Position numbers and translations under genes: made by a program
Assembly (NCBI GenBank): GCA_016720465.1
Contig: JADKKO010000002.1
Coordinates: 226,001-290,000, forward strand
Direction: 5' to 3'
Length of the DNA: 64,000 bases
Origin: Holophagaceae bacterium
GTDB lineage: Bacteria > Acidobacteriota > Holophagae > Holophagales > Holophagaceae
In this document: positions 8,409 to 16,576 of the stretch, piece after piece
Numbering within the stretch: position 1 is the first letter of the stretch
How the letters are laid out: each line of letters begins with the position of its first letter
Notes under the pieces: model-generated
Databases searched by the model: none
What the model was told of the DNA's origin: nothing
The model's input: the letters and a program-made list of their open reading frames with translations, nothing else

Positions 8409-9722
8409 TTAGGAAGCTTCCACCCGCGACAGGGGCATGGTCATGCAGCGGGGACCGCCCCGGGCCCGGCTCAGTTCGCCGCTCTTCAGCAGGATCAGGT
8501 ATTTCCTTCCGTCCAGGAGGTCGACGGCTGCGTCGTCGAGCAGTTCCTGGGCGGTCAGCACCTCATAGCCATGGTTGGAGAGCTGTTCGGCCGTGGCCAT
8601 GTTCCGGCTGTAGCTGACGATCACGCCCGGCGCCAGGGCGAAGGCGTTGGCGCCATCGGTCCACTGCTCCCGTTGCTGCATGATGTAGTCATCCCCGCCG
8701 CAGAAAATGGGCTTCAGTTCGATGCCGACATCTTTCAAGGCGGCCAGCAGGTTCGGTTGCGTGGTGAAGCGCAGCTCCGCATGCCGCAAATCGATCTTGA
8801 CGACATTCAGCAGCTCGCGGGATCCGTCGGTGAAGTACGGAGGATAAACCAGGCATTCCTGGTGGTTGATGTGGGTGAAGATCGTATCCAGGTGCATGGC
8901 GCTGCGCTTGTTGGGCATGAGCACCATCAACAGGTGTTCGAAACTGTTTCCGTCCTCCTGGTGGTGGGTCCGCAGGTTCTCGGCGAGGTGGTGGATGGCG
9001 TCCGTGGAGCTTCGCTCGGAGCAGCCCACCGCCAGCACCTTGTCCGAGAGCACCAGGATGTCCCCGCCTTCCAGGCTCATGGGCATCTTGATCTCCCCGC
9101 GCAGCAGGGGCGTCACCTGGTCGAACCATTTGTCCTGGCTCGTGAGATGCCGCAACCGCGGATGGTGCTGGAAAATATAACTCAGGATCAAGGGCTCGCG
9201 CTCCCGGGCTATCGTCGCCATGGCGTTGACACTGTAGCCATCGCCGACCACGGAGGCCGGATCCCGCATGAACAGCAGGTTCGGGATGGGGCGCAGGCGG
9301 TATTCGAATTCGCGCATCCAGTGCATGTGGTGGGCCATGTCCGGCCAGGGAATGCCCGAGATCACGCTGGCGCCAAGCTCGCTCGCACTGAAGTCCCGGA
9401 GCAGGGCGCAGGTCTCCTCCGGCAGGTCCACCAGGCGCTGCAGGTCGTCGATGAAGCCCAGCTTGACCGCTTCATCCGCCAAGGATTCCTGCAGGAGGTC
9501 CTGCACATCCAGCACCTCGTCCGCCACGCGGGCCAGCACCTGCCGGAACTGGTCGTGTTCGACGCGGGCGTGGTCGCCGAAGAGGATGTCGTCGAAGAGC
9601 AGCTTTTCCATCATGGCGGGGACCATGAGATCCACCTCGGGTCCGGGGCGGTGGACCACGACCTGCTGAAGGCGGTGGATTTCAGAAAAAACCGATAGTT
9701 GGATGGGTTGCATAGGCTGCAT
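8409..9722 (-). CDS. arcA: Arginine deiminase
   Basis: A 437-residue guanidino-group hydrolase converting L-arginine to citrulline and ammonia. The deiminase fold motifs are all present: NLLFMRDPASVVG, the EGGDIL acid pair, MHLDTIFT with the catalytic His, and the C-terminal RGGPRCMTMPL with the nucleophilic Cys at about residue 426. Length fits arginine deiminases (400-440). No ornithine carbamoyltransferase or carbamate kinase is adjacent, so a full ADI energy pathway is not visible. The divergent neighbour is a cDPG-synthetase-like gene. A terminator follows the gene. Two in-frame ATGs (9722, 9713) are possible starts. Confidence 0.93.
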   Translation of the reverse strand: MQPMQPIQLSVFSEIHRLQQVVVHRPGPEVDLMVPAMMEKLLFDDILFGDHARVEHDQFRQVLARVADEVLDVQDLLQESLADEAVKLGFIDDLQRLVDLPEETCALLRDFSASELGASVISGIPWPDMAHHMHWMREFEYRLRPIPNLLFMRDPASVVGDGYSVNAMATIAREREPLILSYIFQHHPRLRHLTSQDKWFDQVTPLLRGEIKMPMSLEGGDILVLSDKVLAVGCSERSSTDAIHHLAENLRTHHQEDGNSFEHLLMVLMPNKRSAMHLDTIFTHINHQECLVYPPYFTDGSRELLNVVKIDLRHAELRFTTQPNLLAALKDVGIELKPIFCGGDDYIMQQREQWTDGANAFALAPGVIVSYSRNMATAEQLSNHGYEVLTAQELLDDAAVDLLDGRKYLILLKSGELSRARGGPRCMTMPLSRVEAS

Positions 9723-10033
9723 GCGCCTTCAAAGTAGGCCGTCGTTCAGAAATTAACCATTTCGTCCATGGGACTGGAACGGCATAAGCGTCCGTAACAA
9801 AACAAACAGAAAAGTACTGGTTATTTCGTAACGGTCGCTAACCTCAGAGCCTAGCACAGGCACTGCGGGACGAAGGACTGGCCCGCTGAGGCGCGAAGGT
9901 CCCTCCGCCCTGTGACAGTTGCCACTTCCCGGCTGATCCAGGGAGCAGTTCGGGCTACCATGGCTGGGTCTGGAGCGTGCCAGGACTGCCACCATCGCGC
10001 GTGTCGGCAACCTCCGGAAGCATGGGGAACGTT
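9723..10033. promoter_or_regulatory. Divergent promoter region between arcA and the cDPG-synthetase-like gene
   Basis: A 311-base gap with no convincing gene. Its arcA-proximal half is AT-rich (about 9765-9845). It holds an imperfect inverted repeat GCGTCCGTAAC (9788-9798) and GTAACGGTCGC (9828-9838), two mismatches across 11 positions with centres 40 bases apart, which could be an operator shared by the divergent genes. No clear -10/-35 pair stands out. Confidence 0.35.
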
Positions 10034-11359
10034 ATGTCTCAGACACCGCGACGGGTCATCATCCTGGGAGCCGCTGGCCGCGATTTCCACAACTTCAACA
10101 CGGTCTACCGGGACAACCCCGCCTATCAGGTGGTGGCGTTCACCGCGACCCAGATTCCCGACATCGCCGGGCGCAAATACCCTGCGGTCCTGGCGGGCAA
10201 GCTCTACCCGGGCGGAATCCCCATCTTCGACGAGAGCGAACTGGAAGCGGTCATCCAGCGCGAGAAGCCCGATGTCGCCGTATTTTCCTATTCCGACGTG
10301 ACCTACAACACCATCGGCCACCTCGCCGCCCTTTGCATCGCCCATGGCGTGGACTTCGAGCTGCTGGGCGCGGACAAGACCATGATCAAAAGCACCAAGC
10401 CCGTCATCGCCATCACCGCGGTCCGCACCGGCGCGGGCAAGAGCCAGACCACGCGCTACATCAGCAGCATCCTGAAGAAGCTGGGCAAGAAGGTCGTCGC
10501 CATCCGCCACCCCATGCCCTATGGCGATCTGGCCATCCAGGCCTGCCAGCGCTTCGCCGAATACTCCGACCTCGACAAGCACAAATGCACCATCGAGGAA
10601 CGCGAGGAGTACGAGCCGCACATCGACAACGGCTTCATCATCTATTCCGGTGTGGACTACGAGCAGATCATCCGTTCCGCCGAAGCCGAAGCCGACGTGA
10701 TCCTGTGGGACGGCGGAAATAACGACTTGCCCTTCTACGCCAGTGATCTGCACATCTGCGTCGCCGATCCCCACCGCGCGGGCCATGAGCTGCTCTACCA
10801 TCCCGGCGAAGCGAACTTCCGCATGGCCGGCGTCATCGTGATCAACAAGTGCGACACCGCCACCGAGGAAAACATCGCCTCCATCGAGGCCAACGCCGCC
10901 AAGTTCAATCCCAAGGCGGTCGTCATCCGCGCCAACAGCCCCGTCACCTGCGAGAAGCCGGAACTGGTGAAGGGCAAGAAGGTCCTTGTCATCGAGGACG
11001 GCCCGACCCTGACGCATGGCTCCATGAGCTTCGGGGCAGGTGTCGTGGCCGCCAAGAACGCGGGCGCCGCGGAGATCGTGGATCCCTTCCCCTATGCCGT
11101 GGCTTCCATCGCGGCCACCTATCAGAAGTACCCCAATGCCAAGGGCATCCTGCCCGCCATGGGCTATGGCGACGCCCAGATCCGCGATCTGGAGGCCACC
11201 ATCGAGGCGACTCCCTGCGACGTGGTCATCAGCGCCACGCCCATCGATATCACCCGCGTGCTGAAGGTGAACAAGCCCATGGTGCGGGCGACCTACGCCC
11301 TGGCCGAGGTGAAGGCGGGTCAACTGGAAGAGGCCGTACGCAAAGCCTTGAAGGGCTGA
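10034..11359 (+). CDS. Cyclic 2,3-diphosphoglycerate synthetase-like P-loop protein
   Basis: A 441-residue protein. The ATG at 10034 has GGGGAA five bases upstream. The N-terminus is Rossmann-like (RVIILGAAGRDFHNFN), followed by a P-loop TAVRTGAGKSQTTRY near residue 135 and then VVAIRHPMPYGDL and VILWDGGNNDLPFY, a GTPase-like layout. In archaea the family makes cyclic 2,3-diphosphoglycerate from 2,3-diphosphoglycerate and ATP; bacterial homologues are usually annotated simply as GTPases and their role is open. Lack of any thermophile or methanogen context argues against assuming the archaeal thermoprotectant role. It is divergent from arginine deiminase. Confidence 0.8.
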   Translation: MSQTPRRVIILGAAGRDFHNFNTVYRDNPAYQVVAFTATQIPDIAGRKYPAVLAGKLYPGGIPIFDESELEAVIQREKPDVAVFSYSDVTYNTIGHLAALCIAHGVDFELLGADKTMIKSTKPVIAITAVRTGAGKSQTTRYISSILKKLGKKVVAIRHPMPYGDLAIQACQRFAEYSDLDKHKCTIEEREEYEPHIDNGFIIYSGVDYEQIIRSAEAEADVILWDGGNNDLPFYASDLHICVADPHRAGHELLYHPGEANFRMAGVIVINKCDTATEENIASIEANAAKFNPKAVVIRANSPVTCEKPELVKGKKVLVIEDGPTLTHGSMSFGAGVVAAKNAGAAEIVDPFPYAVASIAATYQKYPNAKGILPAMGYGDAQIRDLEATIEATPCDVVISATPIDITRVLKVNKPMVRATYALAEVKAGQLEEAVRKALKG

Positions 11360-11479
11360 TCAGGAAAAACAAGATCTTTACTGTTTTACTAGGTTTTTAC
11401 TTGAAGGCCCCAAAAGCCGCGCGTATGCTGGAGATTCTGCATTTCCTGGGGCACCGCCCCCTTCCTTTGGAGCCTTGAA

Positions 11480-12061
11480 ATGACCGCATTCGTCACCCAG
11501 CCAGCCCCCGATTTCAAAGCCGGCGCCCTCGTCAATGGCGAGTTCAAGGACATCTCGTTGTCCGACTACAAAGGCAAGAAAGTCGTGCTGTTTTTCTACC
11601 CCCTGGATTTCACCTTCGTGTGCCCCACGGAAATCCTGGCCTTCTCGGATGCCATCAAGGAGTTCGAAGCGCGCGACACGCAGGTGCTCGGCGTGAGCGT
11701 GGACAGCAAGTTCAGCCACTTCGCCTGGACGCAAATGGATCGCAAAGAAGGCGGCATCAAGGGCATCACCTTCCCCCTGGTGGCTGATCTCAACAAGACC
11801 ATCGCCGCCGACTACGGCGTGCTGCTGCCCATCGGCATCGCCCTGCGCGGCCTCTTCATCATCAACAAGGAAGGCGTGCTGAAGCACATCACCGTCAACC
11901 ACAACGACCTTGGCCGCAACGTGGAAGAGGTCCTGCGCCTCCTCGACGCCGTGGACTTCAGCGAGGAGCACGGCGAAGTCTGCCCCGCCAACTGGCACAA
12001 GGGTGAAAAGGCCATGAAGGCGAATGCCGCCGGATTGAAGGAGTGGGCCGCCAGCAAGTAA
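11480..12061 (+). CDS. Peroxiredoxin (AhpC/Prx1 type, 2-Cys)
   Basis: A 193-residue typical 2-Cys peroxiredoxin that reduces H2O2 and organic peroxides in the cytoplasm. The peroxidatic Cys48 lies in DFTFVCPTEILAF and the resolving Cys168 in GEVCPANW near the C-terminus; RGLFIINKEGV is also characteristic. TTTGGAGCC supplies the ribosome site. The 120-base leader (11360-11479) is AT-rich, with ACTGTTTTACTAGG that recurs almost unchanged near 46970. No AhpF or thioredoxin reductase is adjacent. A hairpin follows the gene. Confidence 0.96.
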   Translation: MTAFVTQPAPDFKAGALVNGEFKDISLSDYKGKKVVLFFYPLDFTFVCPTEILAFSDAIKEFEARDTQVLGVSVDSKFSHFAWTQMDRKEGGIKGITFPLVADLNKTIAADYGVLLPIGIALRGLFIINKEGVLKHITVNHNDLGRNVEEVLRLLDAVDFSEEHGEVCPANWHKGEKAMKANAAGLKEWAASK

Positions 12062-12088
12062 GGGGACGGATCCATTAATGTACCGGGA

Positions 12089-12110
12089 GCGGGCGCCGAA
12101 AGGCGCCCGC
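12089..12110 (+). terminator. Stable GNRA-capped hairpin after the peroxiredoxin gene
   Basis: A 9-bp all-GC stem (GCGGGCGCC with GGCGCCCGC) closed by a GAAA tetraloop, 27 bases after the stop codon. No T-run follows, so it may stabilise the 3' end or terminate inefficiently. Confidence 0.55.
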
Positions 12111-12197
12111 GGTCTATCAGGAGAAGGCATTCGCTGTAATCGCCTTAATGGGGCCATGACCATCCGACAGAAGCGAAGCGGATGGAGGATAGGACGG

Positions 12198-12243
12198 AAT
12201 CGCGAAGCGATTGCCACCCCGAAGGGGCGAGGGGCGTAGCCCC
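12198..12243. repeat. Three consecutive mini-hairpins with triloops
   Basis: Three short perfect stem-loops in 46 bases: AATCGC-GAA-GCGATT (12198-12212), CCCC-GAA-GGGG (12217-12227) and GGGGC-GTA-GCCCC (12231-12243). They lie in the leader of the next gene, about 55 bases before its ATG. The same style of stem with a three-base loop occurs in the core of the heptad repeats near 20.5 and 34.7 kb. Confidence 0.5.
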
Positions 12244-12298
12244 GAGTCAGGGCGAGCGCCGCCTCTTACACCCGCGTACCATCCACCTGGGAGTTGCC

Positions 12299-12961
12299 AT
12301 GAAAGTCATCCTCTACGGCGCCACAGGCATGGTCGGCCAGGGCGTGCTTCGCGAATGCCTGCTTGATGCAGACGTGGAGCAGATCCTCACCGTCGGCCGC
12401 AGTGCGCTGGGGCAGCTGCATCCGAAGCTCCGGGAGATAGTTTTGCCGGATCTCTCCAACTACATCGGCCATGAAGATGAACTCGCAGGTTCCGACGCCT
12501 GCTTCTTCTGCCTCGGTATTTCTGCCGCCGGCATGACGGAACCGGACTACCACCACGTCACCTACGACTTCACGCTGGCCGCGGCAGAGACCCTGGTGAA
12601 GCTGAATCCGGGCATGACCTTCATCTATGTCTCCGGCGCGGGCACGGACAGCACCGAGCAGGGCCGCGTCATGTGGGCGCGTGTCAAAGGCAAGGTGGAG
12701 AATGCCCTGCTTCGCCTGCCCTTCAAGGCCGTGTATCTGTTCCGCCCCGCAGGCATCCGGCCTTTGCATGGCATCACGTCCCACACCCGCGCCTATCGGA
12801 TCTTCTACGCGCTGGCCTGGCCCCTGCTCCCGCTCCTGACCTGCTTCCCCTCCTTCATGACCACCACCGAACGGATGGGCCGCGCCATGCTCAAGGTGGC
12901 CCGGGAGGGCGCGCCGAAGGCCGTGCTGGAGAGCCGCGATATCAACGAACTCGGCGTTTAG
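12299..12961 (+). CDS. NAD(P)-binding Rossmann protein, atypical SDR/epimerase family
   Basis: A 220-residue protein opening with the dinucleotide-binding motif MKVILYGATGMVGQGVLREC, so it binds NAD(P). It also has GSDACFFCLGISAAG, FIYVSGAGTDS and RPAGIRPLHG, as in small atypical short-chain dehydrogenase/epimerase proteins (NmrA/HIM1-like). The C-terminal third is rather hydrophobic (IFYALAWPLLPLLTCFP), suggesting membrane association. The ATG at 12299 is used because the glycine motif begins there. Substrate unknown; close relatives are annotated only as epimerases. It ends two bases before the convergent outer-membrane gene. Confidence 0.8.
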   Translation: MKVILYGATGMVGQGVLRECLLDADVEQILTVGRSALGQLHPKLREIVLPDLSNYIGHEDELAGSDACFFCLGISAAGMTEPDYHHVTYDFTLAAAETLVKLNPGMTFIYVSGAGTDSTEQGRVMWARVKGKVENALLRLPFKAVYLFRPAGIRPLHGITSHTRAYRIFYALAWPLLPLLTCFPSFMTTTERMGRAMLKVAREGAPKAVLESRDINELGV

Positions 12962-12963
12962 GA

Positions 12964-13833
12964 TCAAAAACTCCAGGCGAGTCCCAGGCTGAGGGAGCGG
13001 CTGCGCTTCAGCCCATCCACGTTGGTGGTCCGCTTTAAAATCGGAAAATCCGCGCGGCCCGTGACGCTGAGGGTCCGGGTCAAGGGATGGGTGGCCTCCA
13101 GTTCGAGGTTCAACTGGAGCCGATCGCTGTCGGGCACTTCCACAAACCTTTCCGAGGAAGCGCCGGTATCCCGAACGGAGGTGAGCGAGAGGCGCTTGAT
13201 GCCAAGCCCCTTCACCGTGAGGCGGGTGTCCTGCCAAGCAAAGCTGCGGGAAAGCCAGGCCACGGCGTCATCGCCGCGCTGCAGCCGGGTGATGGGGTTG
13301 GCACTGCGTCCTCCGGCCTTCTGATACACAAGTCCACCTTGCCAGGCGCCATGGATGCCTTTGAGTCCGAGCAGGAGATCCGAGGGTCCCAAGCCGGTCT
13401 GGTAGGCCTGGGGCAGATTCGGATCCGCATCAGCCTTGCCGGTGCTCAGGCGGGCGCCGACCTGGGCGGAGATCTCCCATGCCTGTTTCCTGACCAGAGA
13501 CTGGTCCAGAATCAGAACCATGTCGCCCAAGCCGCTCACACGGCCCCCAGGCCCATCAGCGGACTGGAAAGGCACGGCGATAAACAGAGAAGTGGAGGGT
13601 CCCAGGCGGAGGTGCGCATCCGCTCGAAGGCCGCGGATGGTCAAGTCGTCGGGACGCCCCGTCGCTCCGTCCTGAAGGGAGACTGAGATCTGGTTCACCG
13701 AGGAAGGTGTCACGCGCCCGGCGGCACAGGCACCGGCATCTGAACATTGTCCGCGCAGACTCAAAGCAAACACGGCTGGGGCCAAAACCATAGCTAGGAC
13801 GCGGAGTCCAGGGCTGCAAGAAAATGGACGCAT
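12964..13833 (-). CDS. Putative outer-membrane beta-barrel protein, function unknown
   Basis: A 289-residue exported protein. From the ATG at 13833 a signal peptide is visible (hydrophobic LRVLAMVLAPAVFALSL), then two cysteines (CSDAGAC). The rest alternates polar and hydrophobic residues in barrel-like strands (VNQISVSLQDGA, LRADAHLRLGPSTSLFIAVPF, LTVKGLGIKRLSLTSV), and the protein ends LSLGLAWSF, with the terminal aromatic residue recognised by the BAM machinery. I do not recognise a specific family; the organisation resembles putative transporter or TonB-independent porin-like proteins. No clear ribosome site precedes either in-frame ATG (13833, 13881). Confidence 0.65.
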   Translation of the reverse strand: MRPFSCSPGLRVLAMVLAPAVFALSLRGQCSDAGACAAGRVTPSSVNQISVSLQDGATGRPDDLTIRGLRADAHLRLGPSTSLFIAVPFQSADGPGGRVSGLGDMVLILDQSLVRKQAWEISAQVGARLSTGKADADPNLPQAYQTGLGPSDLLLGLKGIHGAWQGGLVYQKAGGRSANPITRLQRGDDAVAWLSRSFAWQDTRLTVKGLGIKRLSLTSVRDTGASSERFVEVPDSDRLQLNLELEATHPLTRTLSVTGRADFPILKRTTNVDGLKRSRSLSLGLAWSF

Positions 13834-13921
13834 GCGGCCTAGGATGGATCGGCCGGGCCATCCGTGACAGGCGCTCTCCACCTTGCCGCATGGATGCCGG
13901 GCGTGGGCCTCCAGCTCACCG

Positions 13922-14479
13922 TCAATTCGCCCCCAGATCCTCCAGCAGGGCTTCGAGCGTCTCGCGGCTGAAGACTGTCTCCTCCTTCAAGGCCGGCAGC
14001 TCCGACCGGAGCCCCAGAGGACTCCGGCGGCCCACGGCGAATTTCAGGAACTGGACGGAGGAAAGCTTGTCGTCGCTCATCTGTTCCGCGTCGAAACGTG
14101 CGGCTTCGCGGGTGCCATCGGTGAAGATCATGAAAAGGTGGCCTGGGAGATCCCGCCAGCGGCGCAATAGGATGGCGCGCTCAGCCTCGTCGCTGATCTC
14201 GATGAGCAGGGTGCAGCCCAGTTCCCCAACATCGCCGAGCACGGCGTTGTAGGTATCCAGCTCATGCTGGATGTGGGATTCCTTGACCATCTGCTCGGCC
14301 CGCACCATTTCCAGGATCTGGTAGCGGATGGTGGCTCGGTTTTCGAAGAGGAAGGTCAGATGCTCGCCCAGGTGCACGCGCCGCAAAGCCTTGGCCGCCA
14401 TGGCCTCGGCGCGGATGCGGTCCCGCTGCTCCCCGTAAGTGAGGAAGTCGAGGATCTCCGGGCGCTGGACTTTAGGCAT
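13922..14479 (-). CDS. DUF3501 family protein
   Basis: A 185-residue soluble protein with the hallmarks of DUF3501: a basic N-terminal region (KALRRVHLGEHLTFLFENRATIRYQILEMVRAEQ), then YNAVLGDVGELGCTLLIEISDEAERA. Genes of this family are commonly found beside a rubrerythrin and a GlpC/HdrD-type Fe-S protein, exactly as here, but biochemical function is not established. It is the third gene of the minus-strand run rubrerythrin, Fe-S oxidoreductase, DUF3501, separated from the Fe-S gene by a heptad repeat. Confidence 0.85.
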   Translation of the reverse strand: MPKVQRPEILDFLTYGEQRDRIRAEAMAAKALRRVHLGEHLTFLFENRATIRYQILEMVRAEQMVKESHIQHELDTYNAVLGDVGELGCTLLIEISDEAERAILLRRWRDLPGHLFMIFTDGTREAARFDAEQMSDDKLSSVQFLKFAVGRRSPLGLRSELPALKEETVFSRETLEALLEDLGAN

Positions 14480-14507
14480 GGATGGCCTTTCAGGATCTGG
14501 GGTCCTT

Positions 14508-14576
14508 ATGAGCTTTCAGCTATGGGCGATCAGCCATGAGCCACGTTATTAAAGCTCATAGCTCATAGCTCATAGC
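14508..14576 (-). repeat. TGAGCYA heptad repeat, copy A1
   Basis: Read on the minus strand, the array starts inside the stop codon of the Fe-S oxidoreductase gene: CTA TGA, then GC TATGAGC TATGAGC. A short spacer (TTAATAACG) follows, then degenerate heptads of the opposite sense (TCATGGC, TGATCGC, CCATAGC, TGAAAGC), making an imperfect inverted repeat. It is a 69-base gap filler between two genes of an operon. Confidence 0.75.
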
Positions 14577-15967
14577 GGCACCTTCGGCACTGGATGCGGG
14601 AAACCATCCTTCCGGTAGGCCCGTGCCAGGATGGTCATGGGGTGAAGGGCTTTCTTGCCGGCGTGCTGCTCGAACTGCAGGCCCGCCAGGGGGCATTCCG
14701 TGGCCCAGACTTCGGCGTGTTCCACGGCCTGCATGCCGGCGAAGGCTTTGCTGCCCTGGCGTTTCGAATCCTCGAAGCTCTCGCTTTTCATGGCGAAGGT
14801 GCCGTCGTGCCCGCAGCATTCCAGCACCGAGGCGATGGTGACGCCGGGGATTTTCCGCAGGAGATCGCGGCCCTTGAAGCCCACCGCCTGGGCGCGGAGG
14901 TGGCAGGGCGCGTGGTAGGCGATGGGGCCCGGACTGCTTTCGAATTTCCAGTTGGCGCGGGTCTCGTTGCGGATGGACCACAGGAATTCACCGGGATCCC
15001 GCACGGCCTCCGCAAGCCGCTTGGCCCGCTCGCGGTCCTCAGGGGCCACCAGTTCCGGATATTCGCGCCGCAGCATCATCGCGCAGGTGGGATTGATGGC
15101 GATGACCTTGGAGCCCGCGTCCACGTGAGGCATGAGCGCATCGAGATTGGCCTTGGCATGCTTGCGCAGACCTTCCAGATCCCCATGTTCCCAGGCTGGC
15201 ATCCCACAGCACTGAAGGCCACGCACACAGCCGGTCTTGCAGCCGTTCTTCTCGAGCACTTCAAGCGTGTCCTTGCCGATTTGCGGCTCGTTGTTCTGCA
15301 CGAAACAGGTCTGGAAGAGCACCGCCTCGGCACCTGCCTTTTCAGCCATCTTGCCGCTTTTCTCGGCCCAGGCCTCGAAGGTCGCCGACGCGAAATCCGG
15401 CATATGGGCTTTTGGATGGATACCCAAAACCTTGTCCATGAAAAAGCGATGGATCCTGACCCGGTTCATCCGGTTGGCCAAGCCGAACGAAGCCCGCGCC
15501 ATTTTCCCGGCGAGATCAGGATCGCCCAGCACCTTGTCCCGCAGCGTGCCCCCATGTTTCCGGTGACGCACGGCCTGGTAGCGGTGGACGAGCTTCGGGA
15601 AATCCAACTGGAATTCGTGGCCCTCGCGGGGCGTGTAGGGGCATTGCACTTCGCAGAGCTTGCACTGGAAACAGTCGTCCATGACGTAATCGCGCTCCTT
15701 TTCCGTCAGGGCGCGGACATCCCCTTTGTGCGCTTCGTCGTCGATCATCGCGAACAGATTGGGAAAGCTGTCGCAGTACTTGAAGCACATGCGGCAGCCG
15801 TGGCAGACCTCGAAGACCCGCTCCACTTCACCTTTCAGCGCGGCTTCATCCCAGTATTCCGGTTCGCTCGGATCATAGGTAAGGCCCTTGGTCGGATGGT
15901 AGGAAATGCGCTCCCCCGGCGTCATCTCCGGGGGAGTCTCATCACGGACTTGGTAGTGTTCCGCCAT
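14570..15967 (-). CDS. GlpC/HdrD-like (Fe-S) oxidoreductase with two CCG domains
   Basis: A 465-residue cytoplasmic or membrane-associated Fe-S protein. The N-terminal third has two 4Fe-4S ferredoxin motifs (CHGCRMCFKYCDSFPN and CFQCKLCEVQCPYTP). The C-terminal half has two cysteine-rich CCG domains (FQTCFVQ...LQCCGMPAWEHGD and YHAPCHLRAQ...LECCGHDGTF) as in heterodisulfide reductase HdrD/HdrB and anaerobic glycerol-3-phosphate dehydrogenase GlpC. Such proteins pass electrons between flavin partners, quinones or thiol-disulfide pairs. Here it follows a rubrerythrin, so electron delivery for peroxide reduction is a reasonable inference. Its TGA stop coincides with the first heptad of repeat A1. 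Confidence 0.9.
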   Translation of the reverse strand: MAEHYQVRDETPPEMTPGERISYHPTKGLTYDPSEPEYWDEAALKGEVERVFEVCHGCRMCFKYCDSFPNLFAMIDDEAHKGDVRALTEKERDYVMDDCFQCKLCEVQCPYTPREGHEFQLDFPKLVHRYQAVRHRKHGGTLRDKVLGDPDLAGKMARASFGLANRMNRVRIHRFFMDKVLGIHPKAHMPDFASATFEAWAEKSGKMAEKAGAEAVLFQTCFVQNNEPQIGKDTLEVLEKNGCKTGCVRGLQCCGMPAWEHGDLEGLRKHAKANLDALMPHVDAGSKVIAINPTCAMMLRREYPELVAPEDRERAKRLAEAVRDPGEFLWSIRNETRANWKFESSPGPIAYHAPCHLRAQAVGFKGRDLLRKIPGVTIASVLECCGHDGTFAMKSESFEDSKRQGSKAFAGMQAVEHAEVWATECPLAGLQFEQHAGKKALHPMTILARAYRKDGFPHPVPKVPL

Positions 15968-15984
15968 GGATTACCCAAAAAAAT

Positions 15985-16150
15985 GGAACCGCGAAAAACG
16001 CGAAAGGGCGCGAAAAAAAAGGCCAAATTTGATTTCAAAGATGCCTTTCATCCACAGATCCAATGGCTCTGGCTGGAGATTTAGGCGGGGGGGTCCACCT
16101 TCCGGCCATTTCAAGCTTTTTTAGCGTGATTTCGCGCCTTTCGCGGTTCC
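15985..16150. repeat. CGCGAAA inverted-repeat element inside the rubrerythrin operon
   Basis: Left arm 15985-16020 (GGAACCGCGAAAAACGCGAA, then AGGGCGCGAAAAAAAA) and right arm 16117-16150 (ending GCCTTTCGCGGTTCC) are imperfectly complementary over about 34 bases and enclose a ~96-base centre. The arms are built from three spaced copies of the word CGCGAAA. It occupies the gap between rubrerythrin and Fe-S oxidoreductase genes, so the operon mRNA should fold into a long hairpin here. Confidence 0.65.
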
Positions 16151-16156
16151 TTGGTA

Positions 16157-16576
16157 TTAGCTGATGCTTTCCAGCATCTTCTGGAAGCGGCCGGCGTGGC
16201 TCTTCTCGGCTTTCGCCAGGGTCTCGAACCAGTCTGCGATTTCGGAGAAACCCTCTTCCCGGGCAGTCTTGGCCATGCCGGGATACATGTCCGTGTATTC
16301 GTGGGTTTCCCCAGCGATGGCGGACTTGAGATTCAGCAGGGAGTCGCCGATGGGCAGGTCCGTGGCGGGATCGCCCACGCTCTTCAGGTAGTCGAGGTGG
16401 CCGTGGGCGTGGCCTGTTTCACCATCGGCAGTTTCCTTGAAATTGCCCGCCACCTCCGGGTAGCCCTCGATATCCGCTACCTTCGCGAAATAGAGGTAGC
16501 GCCGGTTCGCCTGGCTTTCGCCGGCGAATGCGTCCTTCAGGTTTTGATGCGTTTTGGAGCCTTTGAGCGTGCCCAT
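16157..16576 (-). CDS. Rubrerythrin, short form without rubredoxin domain
   Basis: A 139-residue diiron protein starting at the ATG at 16576, preceded by AGGAGGA. Two half-ferritin-like repeats carry the iron ligands: LKDAFAGESQANRRYLYFAK, ETADGETGHAHGHLDYL, LKSAIAGETHEYTDMYPGMA and LAKAEKSHAGRF. There is no rubredoxin tail, so it resembles sulerythrin-type proteins, and no signal peptide, so it is cytoplasmic, unlike the copy at 1.8 kb. It is first in the operon with the Fe-S oxidoreductase and DUF3501, which may provide electrons. On the minus strand upstream, ACGGCACGAGGGTTGATA around 16607-16625 resembles a -24/-12 promoter, but the -12 GC is GA. Confidence 0.92.
   Translation of the reverse strand: MGTLKGSKTHQNLKDAFAGESQANRRYLYFAKVADIEGYPEVAGNFKETADGETGHAHGHLDYLKSVGDPATDLPIGDSLLNLKSAIAGETHEYTDMYPGMAKTAREEGFSEIADWFETLAKAEKSHAGRFQKMLESIS

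Noticed and set aside
9753..10010. 85-codon minus-strand frame between arcA and the cDPG-synthetase-like gene
   Set aside because: It has no ribosome site, atypical codons, and covers the shared promoter region.
14594..16084. Long plus-strand frame opposite the Fe-S oxidoreductase
   Set aside because: It is the antisense shadow of a clearly conserved gene, and its end (PRKTRKGAKKK) is just the CGCGAAA repeat translated.
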